From NCBI GenBank assembly GCA_011051075.1, contig DREN01000003.1, positions 1 to 6,359 on the forward strand: 6,359 nucleotides of DNA. The letters run 5' to 3'. Of this stretch, positions 1 through 6,232 are shown in pieces (position 1 is the stretch's first letter; every line of letters starts with the position of its first letter). The translations under genes were made by a program, and so were the position numbers. This DNA comes from Deltaproteobacteria bacterium (GTDB lineage Bacteria > Desulfobacterota > DSM-4660 > Desulfatiglandales > Desulfatiglandaceae). The notes below the pieces were generated by a model. The model made no database searches and was not told the DNA's origin. It saw only the letters and a program-made list of their open reading frames with translations.

Positions 1-866
1 AGGCCCGCATACTTGGGCGCCGATCCCCCGATGGGCTCGAACATGGCGGTACCCCCGGGGTTGATGTTCCCCCCGGCCGCAATCCCCAGGCCCCCCTGGA
101 TTATGGCGCCGATATCGGTAATAATGTCGCCGAACAGGTTGCTGGTCACGATCACATCAAACTGTTCCGGGTTCTTGATCATCCACATGCAGAGGGCGTC
201 AACGTGCTGGTAGTCTATTCGCACGTCTGGATAGTCACCGTGTACCTGGCGAAAGGTCCTGTCCCACAGGTCTGATTCATAGATGAGCACGTTGGTCTTC
301 CCGCAGAGGGTCAGTTTTTTCTTACCCCCCCTTTTCCGGCAGTACTCAAAGGCGTAGCGGATACACCGTTCCACCCCTTTCCGGGTATTGACAGATTCCT
401 GAATGGCGATCTCGTCGGGGGTGCCTTTCTTGAAGAACCCTCCGCCCCCCGCGTACATCCCTTCGGAGTTCTCCCTCACCACCACAAAGTCGATATGCTC
501 CGGTCCCTTCCCCCTGAGGGGTGAATCAACGCCAGGGAAAAGCACAACGGGCCGCAGGTTCACGTAGAGATCAAGCTCAAAACGAAGCTTCAGAAGGATC
601 CCCCTCTCCAGCACACCCGGCCGCACATCTGGATGGCCGATGGCGCCCAAGAGTATGGCGTCGGCCCTCTCCAGCTCATCGATCTCATCATGGGTCAGGA
701 GCACCCCCTCTTTCAGGTATCGCTCCCCCCCTATGGAAAAGCTTCTGAGCCGAAAATCAAGACCGAATTTTTCTGAAACCGCCTTGAGGACCTTTACGCC
801 TTCGTCCACCACCTCGGGCCCGGTGCCGTCGCCCGGTATCACGGCAATCCCGTACTCCCTGTTCAT
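1..866 (-). CDS. leuB: 3-isopropylmalate dehydrogenase-like enzyme, 5' part (truncated by window edge)
   Basis: Beta-decarboxylating dehydrogenase family. The expected role is NAD(P)-dependent oxidation and decarboxylation of 3-isopropylmalate to 2-ketoisocaproate in the cytoplasm, step 3 of leucine synthesis. 288 codons are present and open throughout; roughly 70 C-terminal residues lie beyond the edge. Visible: N-terminal IPGDGTGPEV (10-19); substrate arginines R95, R105 and R131, followed by ENSEGMY with Y138; K190; metal aspartates D223, D247 and D251 in SNLFGDIITD. These align by spacing with Thermus IPMDH R94/R104/R132, Y139, K185 and D217/D241/D245. The start ATG (866-864) lies 1 nt after the ilvC stop, with a GAGAGGGG ribosome site about 6 nt upstream, so translational coupling is likely. 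Oddity: the cofactor loop reads EPIGGSAPKYAG (277-288), with Gly for the usual His and Lys-Tyr where NAD-dependent IPMDHs have Asp-Ile. Tartrate/malate- or homoisocitrate-type dehydrogenases are alternatives, but the leucine operon context favours LeuB. Confidence 0.9.
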   Translation of the reverse strand, partial: MNREYGIAVIPGDGTGPEVVDEGVKVLKAVSEKFGLDFRLRSFSIGGERYLKEGVLLTHDEIDELERADAILLGAIGHPDVRPGVLERGILLKLRFELDLYVNLRPVVLFPGVDSPLRGKGPEHIDFVVVRENSEGMYAGGGGFFKKGTPDEIAIQESVNTRKGVERCIRYAFEYCRKRGGKKKLTLCGKTNVLIYESDLWDRTFRQVHGDYPDVRIDYQHVDALCMWMIKNPEQFDVIVTSNLFGDIITDIGAIIQGGLGIAAGGNINPGGTAMFEPIGGSAPKYAG

Positions 867-867
867 C

Positions 868-1935
868 TCATTCCCCTCTCCCGGGCTTATCCCGGTTTTC
901 AGGTCTCAGGGAACGTACCGCGGTCCCTGCCCGCCACATCTCAGAGTTTCTCATCTCCTCCAGCTCCCTGCCGAGACTCTCCCTGTAATCAGGGGCGCTG
1001 TTGGCCTTGAGGACTATTTCTGTCTCTTTTCCGGACACAACGCTCTCATAAAGCTCCTCAAAAAGGGGAGTTTCAGCATCCCTGAACCTGGACGCCCAGT
1101 CCAGGGCGCCCCTCTGGGCCGTGGTGCTGCAGTTGGCGAACATCCAGTCCATCCCATTCTGGGCCACGAGCCTGATAAGACTCTGGGTCAGCTCCTCCAC
1201 CGTTTCGTTGAAGGCCTCGCTGGGGCTGTGGCCGTGCCTCCTGAGAGTCTTGTACTGGGCCTCCATCACGCCTGCCAGACATCCCATGAGCACGCCCCGT
1301 TCGCCGGTGAGATCACTGTAGACCTCTTTTTCAAAGGTGGTTTCAAAGAGGTACCCCGAGCCGATGGCAATGCCCACGGCAAGGGCGCGCTCCCGTGCCC
1401 GGCCGGTGGCATCCTGAAAAACCGCATAACTGGAGTTGATACCGCTGCCGGCCAGGAAGTTGGACCTCACGGTACGGCCCGAGCCCTTGGGCGCCACCAG
1501 GATTACGTCCACGTCCGGAGGCGGGACCACCCCTGTCTGATCCTTGTAGGTAACGGCAAACCCGTGTGAAAAGCCGAGGGCGTCCCCCTGGCTGAGGCAC
1601 TCCCTTATCTCCGACCACAGGGCCACCTGGCCCGCGTCTGATACGAGAAACTGAACAAGGGTACCCTGTCTTGCAGCCTCTACAGGTGAAAACAGGGTCT
1701 CTCCGGGAACAAACCCATCCTTCACGGCCCGGTCCCAAGAGTCTCCACCCTCACGCTGACCCACTATTACCTTGATCCCGTTGTCCCTCATATTCAGGGC
1801 CTGCCCCGGCCCCTGTACCCCGTATCCAAGCACGGCAACGGTCTCATCCTTGAGCGCATCCCGAGCCATATCAAGGGTAAACTCATCCCTGGTGACAACA
1901 TCTTCCAGTACTCCGCCAAAATCTATCTTTGCCAT
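868..1935 (-). CDS. ilvC: Ketol-acid reductoisomerase, short Bacteroidota/fungal-like class I type
   Basis: Converts 2-acetolactate or 2-aceto-2-hydroxybutyrate to the dihydroxyacid by Mg-dependent alkyl migration and NAD(P)H reduction; second common step of valine and isoleucine synthesis. 355 aa. N-terminal Rossmann domain with GYGVQG (37-42) and cofactor loop GQREGGDSW (59-67), a short loop with Arg and Ser of the kind used to bind the NADPH phosphate. Catalytic set by alignment to E. coli: H124 (FSHGF), K150 (VAPKGSG), D208 and E212 (SDLTGERG), E244 and E248 (NETVEE), S270 (NCSTTA). Motifs VAPKGSGRTVRS, GHSPSEAFNETVEE, CSTTAQRGALDW and the C-terminal PDYRE...RPEN resemble yeast Ilv5 and Bacteroides IlvC as I remember them more than the ~330-aa enzyme with GSQGHAHA. 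Start chosen at 1935 because AGGAG lies 8 nt upstream. An in-frame ATG at 1965 would add 10 residues, four of them encoded by the inserted element. The last residues (DKPGRGE) overlap the leuB ribosome site. Confidence 0.96.
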   Translation of the reverse strand: MAKIDFGGVLEDVVTRDEFTLDMARDALKDETVAVLGYGVQGPGQALNMRDNGIKVIVGQREGGDSWDRAVKDGFVPGETLFSPVEAARQGTLVQFLVSDAGQVALWSEIRECLSQGDALGFSHGFAVTYKDQTGVVPPPDVDVILVAPKGSGRTVRSNFLAGSGINSSYAVFQDATGRARERALAVGIAIGSGYLFETTFEKEVYSDLTGERGVLMGCLAGVMEAQYKTLRRHGHSPSEAFNETVEELTQSLIRLVAQNGMDWMFANCSTTAQRGALDWASRFRDAETPLFEELYESVVSGKETEIVLKANSAPDYRESLGRELEEMRNSEMWRAGTAVRSLRPENRDKPGRGE

Positions 1936-1943
1936 ATCAATAT

Positions 1944-1948
1944 CTCCT
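1944..1948 (-). promoter_or_regulatory. Shine-Dalgarno of ilvC (decides the start)
   Basis: AGGAG on the minus strand, 8 nt before the ATG at 1935-1933. It fixes the ilvC start at 1935 rather than the in-frame ATG at 1965. It partly overlaps the leftward copy of the 7-bp direct repeat. Before the insertion its AG would have been the last two bases of the ilvN TAG stop, i.e. a stop/SD overlap. Confidence 0.8.
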
Positions 1949-1953
1949 ATTTC
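1947..1953. repeat. Direct repeat, left copy (putative target-site duplication)
   Basis: CTATTTC on the plus strand, identical to 2105-2111 on the other side of the inverted-repeat element. The copy at 2105-2111 carries the true ilvN stop codon. This copy carries a relic of the ilvN 3' end (GAAATAG on the coding strand) placed just upstream of ilvC. If the inverted repeats are extended by one base pair (G1954/C2105), the duplication would be counted as 6 bp. Confidence 0.8.
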
Positions 1954-1954
1954 G

Positions 1955-1968
1955 TGCCCATCCATAAA
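1955..1968 (+). repeat. Terminal inverted repeat, left
   Basis: TGCCCATCCATAAA. Pairs with 2091-2104 with a single mismatch (C1962 against A2097). Its complement contains the in-frame ATG at 1965 that could be mistaken for the ilvC start. Confidence 0.8.
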
Positions 1969-2000
1969 CGGCCTTTTTGCCCAATCTCTGCGTTATGCTC

Positions 2001-2048
2001 AAAAAATAATCCTCGGAATATCAACCATATGCCTGCGGTTATTTTTTT
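2001..2048. other. Central imperfect stem-loop of the inserted element
   Basis: AAAAAATAA (2001-2009) pairs with TTATTTTTT (2039-2047). Inside it, TCCTCGGAATAT (2010-2021) pairs imperfectly with ATATGCCTGCGG (2027-2038), leaving loop CAACC (2022-2026). On either strand the 3' arm ends in a T-run, so an RNA from either direction would resemble a weak, A/U-based terminator or attenuator. Pairing was read by eye with several mismatches and bulges; any regulatory effect is inference. Confidence 0.55.
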
Positions 2049-2070
2049 CGCATGCCTTGATCTTGAACAA

Positions 2071-2086
2071 TCCCGCTACGGCGGGA
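2071..2086. other. Perfect short hairpin in the right arm of the element
   Basis: TCCCGC (2071-2076), loop TACG (2077-2080), GCGGGA (2081-2086): a perfect 6-bp GC-rich stem. The left arm of the element has no counterpart, which makes the right arm about 11 nt longer between the terminal repeat and the central palindrome. On the coding strand it is followed by TTGTTC, too poor in T for a convincing intrinsic terminator. Confidence 0.6.
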
Positions 2087-2090
2087 CTCA

Positions 2091-2104
2091 TTTATGAATG
2101 GGCA
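2091..2104 (-). repeat. Terminal inverted repeat, right
   Basis: Plus-strand TTTATGAATGGGCA, the inverted partner of 1955-1968 with one mismatch. It begins immediately after the ilvN stop codon, so the insertion left the ilvN protein unchanged. Confidence 0.8.
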
Positions 2105-2111
2105 CTATTTC
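2105..2111. repeat. Direct repeat, right copy (putative target-site duplication)
   Basis: CTATTTC, identical to 1947-1953. On the coding strand it is GAAATAG, the last bases of ilvN including its TAG stop. Confidence 0.8.
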
Positions 2112-2602
2112 AGTTCGCGGCCAAGGGCCAAGGCCCCTGTCCTCACTATCTCCTTGATCCCCATCGGTTTGATAAGGTTCAGAAAGGCCCCTATCTTTCC
2201 CTCATCACCCGTCAACTCAACCGTGTAGTACTCGGTCCCCACATCGATGACCCGACAGCGGAAGATATCCACCATGCGGAGCACCTCGGCCCGGTTCTCG
2301 GGCCTGGCATGGACCTTGATCAGGGCAAGCTCCCGCTGCACAGATTCCTTCCCGGTAAAATCAACCACCTTGATCACATCCACAAGCTTGTTCAACTGTT
2401 TCTTGATCTGCTCCAACACCCCCATATCCCCCTTGGTGACGATGGTCATCCTGGAGACACGGGGTTCGGTGGTCTCAGCCACGCTCAGGCTCTCTATGTT
2501 GAAGCCCCTCCCGCTGAACAGACCCGCCACCCTCGCCAGGACTCCCGGCTGATTCTCCACCAGTACGGACAGGATATGTTTTTCATTCGTGCTATGGTTC
2601 AT
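2105..2602 (-). CDS. ilvN: Acetohydroxyacid synthase small (regulatory) subunit
   Basis: Regulatory partner of the IlvB catalytic subunit. It activates the enzyme and normally confers valine feedback inhibition. 165 aa, usual length for the IlvN/IlvH family. N-terminal ACT domain (about 8-82) with the effector-binding signature NQPGVLARVAGLFSGRGFNI (17-36) followed by ESL; C-terminal AHAS small-subunit domain (about 90-162) with the typical VDIFRCRVIDVG and KPMGIKEIVRTG segments. The start at 2602 lies 21 nt after the ilvB stop, with a purine-rich GGAGAGGG ribosome site about 7 nt upstream and AGGAGG further up. The TAG stop abuts the inserted element. Nothing in the protein looks broken; the retained N-x-x-G-V-L motif suggests feedback control is intact (inference). 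Confidence 0.97.
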   Translation of the reverse strand: MNHSTNEKHILSVLVENQPGVLARVAGLFSGRGFNIESLSVAETTEPRVSRMTIVTKGDMGVLEQIKKQLNKLVDVIKVVDFTGKESVQRELALIKVHARPENRAEVLRMVDIFRCRVIDVGTEYYTVELTGDEGKIGAFLNLIKPMGIKEIVRTGALALGRELK

Positions 2603-2623
2603 CGGTTTTCCCTCTCCCTCCTT

Positions 2624-4312
2624 CTACACCAGAAGCATCTCAGTGATGGGGGCCCCCGCGGGCACCATCGGGTAGACCAGTTCCTCCTTTTCCACGTGAA
2701 ACTCCATGAGGACGAACCCCTCGGCCCCAAGGCCCTTTTTCAGCACCGGCTCCACCTCTTCAGGCCTTGAGGCCCTCAGACCCAGGGCACCATAGGCCTC
2801 GGCCAGTTTCACAAAATCAGGGGCGCATTCCATGTCCGTGCAGGCGTAACACCGGTCGTAGAAAAGCTCCTGAAACTGCCTTACCATGCCCAGGTACTGG
2901 TTGTTCAGGATGACCACCTTTACCGGGAGCCCGTACTGGACCGCGGTTGCCACCTCCTGGATGTTCATCTGGATACTCCCGTCTCCGGCGATATCCACCA
3001 CAAGCTTGTCAGGCCTGGCCACCTGCGCCCCTATGGCCGCGGGAAGGCCGAACCCCATGCATCCCAGTCCCCCGGAGGTGATAAAGGAGTTGGGTTTGTC
3101 CACGTGGTAGTACTGGGCCGCCCACATCTGATTCTGCCCCACTTCCGTGGTTATGATGGCATCTCCCCTGGTAAGCCTGCACAGGGTCTCGATCACATAC
3201 TGGGGCTTGATCACGTCTCCCTGCTCATAGGCAAGGGGCCTGGTGCTCTTCCATTCCTCTATCTGTGCAAGCCACGGCCCGTGGGCCTCATCCATCTGGT
3301 CCAGCTCTTCTGCCTCAAGGAGGTTGTTCAGGATCTCAAGTGCCAGCCGGCAATCCCCCACCACCGGGATACTCACGGGAACGTTCTTCCGGATAGACGA
3401 AGGATCGATGTCTATGTGGACGATCTCCGCATTGGATGCGAACGTCTCGATATCTCCCGTGACCCGGTCATCGAAACGAACACCCACGGCAATGAGAAGA
3501 TCACAGCGGGACGTGGCCATATTGGCCCTGAAGGTCCCGTGCATGCCCACCATACCGAGCCAGAGCCTGTCCCTGGGCGGAAAGCCCCCGAGGCCCATGA
3601 GGGTGGTAGTAACCGGGGTCACGGTTTTTCTGGCAAGGCGCGTCAGCTCCTCAGAGCCCTTTGAAAGGACCACGCCTCCCCCCGCAAGGATCAGGGGCCT
3701 TCTGGCCTCCCTGATCAGGGGAAGGACCTTTTTCAACTGCCTCAGATTAGGCCTGTACGTGGGCTGGTAAGACCTGAGGTTGACCTCTCCGTTGGGTTTA
3801 TAAGGGGCCGTCATCCCCATTATGTCTTTTGGCAGGTCTATGAGAACAGGCCCCGGTCTCCCTGACCTGGCCAGATAAAAGGCCTCTTTGACTATCCTGG
3901 CCAGGTCCTCCACATCAGTTACTATATAGTTATGCTTGGTGCAGGGCCTGGTGATTCCCAGGATATCCACCTCCTGAAAGGCATCGTTACCTATGAGCCC
4001 CCTGGGCACCTGCCCGGTCATCACCACCAGGGGAATCGAATCCATATGGGCCGTGGCAAGCCCTGTTACGGTGTTGGTGGCCCCCGGACCCGAGGTGACA
4101 AGACAGACCCCGACCTTGCCCGATGCGCGGGCATAACCGTCCGCCGCATGCACCGCCCCCTGTTCGTGCCGAACCAGATAGTGGTTCATGCCCGTCCTCA
4201 CCAGCCGGTCGTAGATATCTATTACAGCCCCGCCGGGGTAGCCGAAGATGGTATCCACCCCTTCCTCTTCCAATGATCTGAGCAGAATCTCCGCCCCTGT
4301 CAGCATTTCCAT
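2624..4312 (-). CDS. ilvB: Acetohydroxyacid (acetolactate) synthase large catalytic subunit
   Basis: ThDP-, FAD- and Mg-dependent condensation of two pyruvates to 2-acetolactate, or of pyruvate with 2-ketobutyrate: the committed step to valine, leucine and isoleucine. 562 aa, normal for biosynthetic AHAS. ThDP-enzyme N-domain with FGYPGGAVIDIYD (23-35) and catalytic Glu E50 in VRHEQGAVHAADGYARA; central FAD domain including VGVRFDDRVTG (276-286); C-terminal ThDP domain with GDGS (443-446) and the closing NN (470-471) of the metal-pyrophosphate motif, then QYLGMVRQFQ. The C-terminal MVPAGAPITEML is typical of biosynthetic rather than catabolic (AlsS) enzymes, as is the adjacent ilvN. Two start codons are possible: 4312 and, two codons on, 4306. 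GGAG lies 5 nt before the first and 11 nt before the second, so the true start could be either. Confidence 0.98.
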   Translation of the reverse strand: MEMLTGAEILLRSLEEEGVDTIFGYPGGAVIDIYDRLVRTGMNHYLVRHEQGAVHAADGYARASGKVGVCLVTSGPGATNTVTGLATAHMDSIPLVVMTGQVPRGLIGNDAFQEVDILGITRPCTKHNYIVTDVEDLARIVKEAFYLARSGRPGPVLIDLPKDIMGMTAPYKPNGEVNLRSYQPTYRPNLRQLKKVLPLIREARRPLILAGGGVVLSKGSEELTRLARKTVTPVTTTLMGLGGFPPRDRLWLGMVGMHGTFRANMATSRCDLLIAVGVRFDDRVTGDIETFASNAEIVHIDIDPSSIRKNVPVSIPVVGDCRLALEILNNLLEAEELDQMDEAHGPWLAQIEEWKSTRPLAYEQGDVIKPQYVIETLCRLTRGDAIITTEVGQNQMWAAQYYHVDKPNSFITSGGLGCMGFGLPAAIGAQVARPDKLVVDIAGDGSIQMNIQEVATAVQYGLPVKVVILNNQYLGMVRQFQELFYDRCYACTDMECAPDFVKLAEAYGALGLRASRPEEVEPVLKKGLGAEGFVLMEFHVEKEELVYPMVPAGAPITEMLLV

Positions 4313-4410
4313 AAGATCTCCATTCCATTATCCAGGAGGAGCCGTCCTTGTGCTCCTCTTCCATTGTCATAAACCAGGCCGCAGGTCCCCGAAGTTTTCC
4401 TGAACCCCAT
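4300..4410 (-). CDS. Doubtful 36-codon ORF between leuD and ilvB
   Basis: An ATG 3 nt after the leuD stop opens a 36-codon frame whose TGA (4302-4300) overlaps the start of ilvB in another frame. A GGAAGG sequence about 9 nt upstream, inside the end of leuD, could serve as ribosome site. The predicted peptide contains LLL near its C-terminal half but is otherwise glycine-rich and not obviously a branched-chain leader peptide. It could be a coupling ORF that delivers ribosomes to ilvB, or chance. I recognise no family. Confidence 0.15.
   Translation of the reverse strand: MGFRKTSGTCGLVYDNGRGAQGRLLLDNGMEILWKC
4336..4358 (-). other. Small hairpin upstream of ilvB
   Basis: GAGGAGC and GCTCCTC (plus 4336-4342 and 4352-4358) form a perfect 7-bp stem with a 9-nt loop, ending 23 nt before the ilvB ATG. 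Its 3' arm on the RNA (GCTCCTC) is also complementary to the GGAG ribosome site of ilvB, so alternative pairing could mask that site. No T-run follows, so it is not a terminator. Function is speculative. Confidence 0.35.
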
Positions 4411-4413
4411 GGC

Positions 4414-4911
4414 TCATATCCTTCCACCGGTGCTTTTCAGGTAGTTCACAAGGCCGCCCTGTTTAAGGATTGCGCGCATGAAATCAGGAATAGGCCTGGC
4501 GGAAAAACACGTTCCGTTTCCCGTCTCCACGATCGCCCCTGTTGAAAGATCGATGGATACCCTCTTTCCCTCCCCGATCTGTTCGGCCGCCTCCTCTGAT
4601 TCCAGGATGGGGAGGCCTATATTGAAGGCGTTTCTGTAAAAGATCCTCGCAAAGCCCTTTGCAACAACGGCCCCCACCCCGGCGGCCTTCATGGCCAGGG
4701 GGGCCTGCTCCCTGGAAGACCCGCATCCGAAATTGACCCCGGCCACCACAACGTCTCCAGGACTCAAATCCCTGACAAACTCGGGCCTGAGATCGGCGAA
4801 ACAGTGTTTGGCAAGTTCATCCCTGTCAGACACGTTCAGGTATCTTCCCGGAATGATGAGATCGGTATCCACATGATCCCCAAAGCACCAGGCCCTGCCT
4901 ACTATTTTCAT
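4414..4911 (-). CDS. leuD: 3-isopropylmalate dehydratase small subunit (LeuD2 type)
   Basis: Small swivelling subunit of isopropylmalate isomerase; with LeuC it interconverts 2- and 3-isopropylmalate through dehydration and rehydration. 165 aa, the length of the short archaeal-like LeuD2/HacB class (enterobacterial LeuD is about 200). Visible: DTDLIIPGRYL (15-25), the substrate-loop motif NFGCGSSRE (60-68) and FARIFYRNAFNIGLP (87-101). Start chosen at 4911: GGAGGG lies 9 nt upstream and MKIVGRAW is a typical family N-terminus. The same frame stays open upstream to an ATG at 5154, but that would overlap 182 bases of leuC and add unrelated residues. It follows leuC after 61 nt, as expected for a two-subunit enzyme. 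The same class can also serve citraconate or homoaconitate chemistry; the operon points to leucine. Confidence 0.96.
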   Translation of the reverse strand: MKIVGRAWCFGDHVDTDLIIPGRYLNVSDRDELAKHCFADLRPEFVRDLSPGDVVVAGVNFGCGSSREQAPLAMKAAGVGAVVAKGFARIFYRNAFNIGLPILESEEAAEQIGEGKRVSIDLSTGAIVETGNGTCFSARPIPDFMRAILKQGGLVNYLKSTGGRI

Positions 4912-4972
4912 CCTTAATTGCCCTCCATACTCAGGGCCAAAGCCGGCCCCGAAGACTCGTTCTTGCTGGTTT

Positions 4973-6232
4973 TTACAGCTCCGCGGGCGAGGCGATCCGT
5001 CCCTCAACCGCCGAGGCCGCGGCAACAACCGGACTGGCCAGATAGACCTCACTCCCCGGGTGCCCCATGCGGCCCATGAAATTCCTGTTGCTCGTGGAAA
5101 GGGCACGCTCCCCCTCTGCCAGAATACCCATATGTCCCCCCAGACAGGGGCCACAGCAGGGTGGACCGATCACTGCCCCGGCATCCAGGAAGGTCTGGAT
5201 GATTCCCTCCTCTATGGCCTCCCTGTAGATGAGCGGGGACCCCGGGATAACGATGAACCTGATCCCGACGGCCACCCTCCGCCCTTCCAGGAGCACGGCC
5301 GCATCCCTCAGGTCCTCCAGCCGGCCGTTGGTGCATGAGCCCAGGAAGACCTGGTCAAGGGGAACCGTACCGATCTCGTCTATGGGCCTCACCCTGTCAG
5401 GTGAATGGGGGAGCGCCACCTGGGGCCCCATATCATCCACCCTTATTCTGAACTCCTTTTCGTAAACCGCATCAGGGTCACTCTTAAAAAATATGCCGGT
5501 TCGGTCGGACCTGCCTGCCATATACTCTTCGGCAATCCCGTCAGGTTCAAAAATCCCGTTTTTGGCCCCTGCCTCCACCGCCATGTTGGCCATTGTAAGA
5601 CGATCGCTCATAGAAAGCTCTCCCACCACCTCTCCTGTGAACTCAAGGGCCCGGTAAACGGCCCCTGAAACCCCTAAGAGACCGAGTGTGTGAAGGATCA
5701 GGTCCTTTCCTCCCACCCAGGGAGGGAGGACTCCCTCGTATATGAGTCTTATGCTCGAGGGCACCTTAAGCCAAGTCATTCCCGTGGCCATGATGGCGCC
5801 CAGGTCGGTACTCCCCACCCCCGTTGAAAAGGCCCCGAGGGCCCCGTAGGTGCACGTATGGCTGTCCGCCCCTATGACCAGCTCGCCGGGTACCACGAGG
5901 CCCTTTTCCGGCAGGATAACGTGCTCAATGCCCGCCTGGCCCAGTTCAAAGAAATGTCTTATCCCGTGCCTTTGGGCAAACTCCCTGGTCAGTTTCACCT
6001 GTTGTGCAGACTGCATATCCTTGTTGGGCACAAAATGGTCGGGGACAAGTGCTATTTTTTCCTTGTCAAAAACCTGACCTGTTCCCAGACCCTCAAAAAC
6101 CTCTATGGCCAGGGGCGCTGTTATGTCGTTGGCCAGGGCCAGGTCCACGTTCACCCTCACCAGTTCGCCCGGGCTCACGTTATCTTTTCCCGCGTGGGCA
6201 GCAAGAATCTTCTCGGTTATTGTCATGGCCAT
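4973..6232 (-). CDS. leuC: 3-isopropylmalate dehydratase large subunit (LeuC2 type)
   Basis: Aconitase-superfamily large subunit carrying the [4Fe-4S] cluster of isopropylmalate isomerase. 419 aa, matching the short LeuC2/HacA-like class rather than the ~466-aa enterobacterial LeuC. Visible: VPDHFVPNKD (63-72), GADSHTCTYGALGAFSTGVGS (121-141 region), cluster cysteine C300 in GSCTNGR, and C360 and C363 in PPCCGPCLGGH; then SNRNFMGRMGH (381-391) and ASPVVAAASAVEG near the C-terminus. C359 is an additional cysteine at a position where I recall Thr in relatives. Start at 6232 has AAGGGATG upstream at suitable spacing; a second ATG two codons in (6226) is the alternative. The gene lies 48 nt after the leuA stop and 61 nt before leuD. 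Confidence 0.97.
   Translation of the reverse strand: MAMTITEKILAAHAGKDNVSPGELVRVNVDLALANDITAPLAIEVFEGLGTGQVFDKEKIALVPDHFVPNKDMQSAQQVKLTREFAQRHGIRHFFELGQAGIEHVILPEKGLVVPGELVIGADSHTCTYGALGAFSTGVGSTDLGAIMATGMTWLKVPSSIRLIYEGVLPPWVGGKDLILHTLGLLGVSGAVYRALEFTGEVVGELSMSDRLTMANMAVEAGAKNGIFEPDGIAEEYMAGRSDRTGIFFKSDPDAVYEKEFRIRVDDMGPQVALPHSPDRVRPIDEIGTVPLDQVFLGSCTNGRLEDLRDAAVLLEGRRVAVGIRFIVIPGSPLIYREAIEEGIIQTFLDAGAVIGPPCCGPCLGGHMGILAEGERALSTSNRNFMGRMGHPGSEVYLASPVVAAASAVEGRIASPAEL

Larger units (their letters stand above)
1954..2104. mobile_element. MITE-like non-autonomous element inserted between ilvN and ilvC
   Basis: A 151-bp stretch with no coding capacity fills nearly the whole ilvN-ilvC gap. Terminal inverted repeats: 1955-1968 (TGCCCATCCATAAA) and the complement of 2091-2104 (TGCCCATTCATAAA), 13 of 14 matching; they extend to 15 bp if G1954 and C2105 are paired. 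A perfect 7-bp direct repeat (CTATTTC) abuts the element at 1947-1953 and 2105-2111. The interior is AT-rich compared with the genes and is itself a long imperfect palindrome with a central stem-loop. Short length, terminal inverted repeats, flanking duplication and absence of a transposase are the defining marks of a miniature inverted-repeat transposable element, presumably mobilised in trans by a transposase elsewhere. I do not recognise the family. A palindromic intergenic repeat of another kind is possible, but the flanking duplication argues for transposition. Confidence 0.78.

Noticed and set aside
640..1569. 309-codon open frame on the plus strand
   Set aside because: Antisense to ilvC and the leuB start, both of which have complete catalytic motif sets. 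The plus-strand translation is low-complexity and shadow-like.
868..1965. ilvC start at 1965 (10 extra residues)
   Set aside because: The first codons come from the element's terminal inverted repeat and the duplicated target site. The AGGAG at 1944-1948 serves the ATG at 1935.
2071..2086. Hairpin read as an intrinsic terminator after ilvN
   Set aside because: The stem is only 6 bp and is followed on the coding strand by TTGTTC rather than a T-run. It lies inside the inserted element, and ilvC-leuB continue the same pathway downstream.
1772..2770. 332-codon open frame on the plus strand
   Set aside because: It runs antisense through the ilvB end, all of ilvN, the inserted element and the ilvC start. 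The translation has no family features; it is open because of GC-biased codons on the opposite strand.
4414..5154. 246-residue version of LeuD starting at 5154
   Set aside because: The extra 81 residues overlap leuC in another frame, are unlike any LeuD N-terminus, and a good ribosome site precedes the ATG at 4911.
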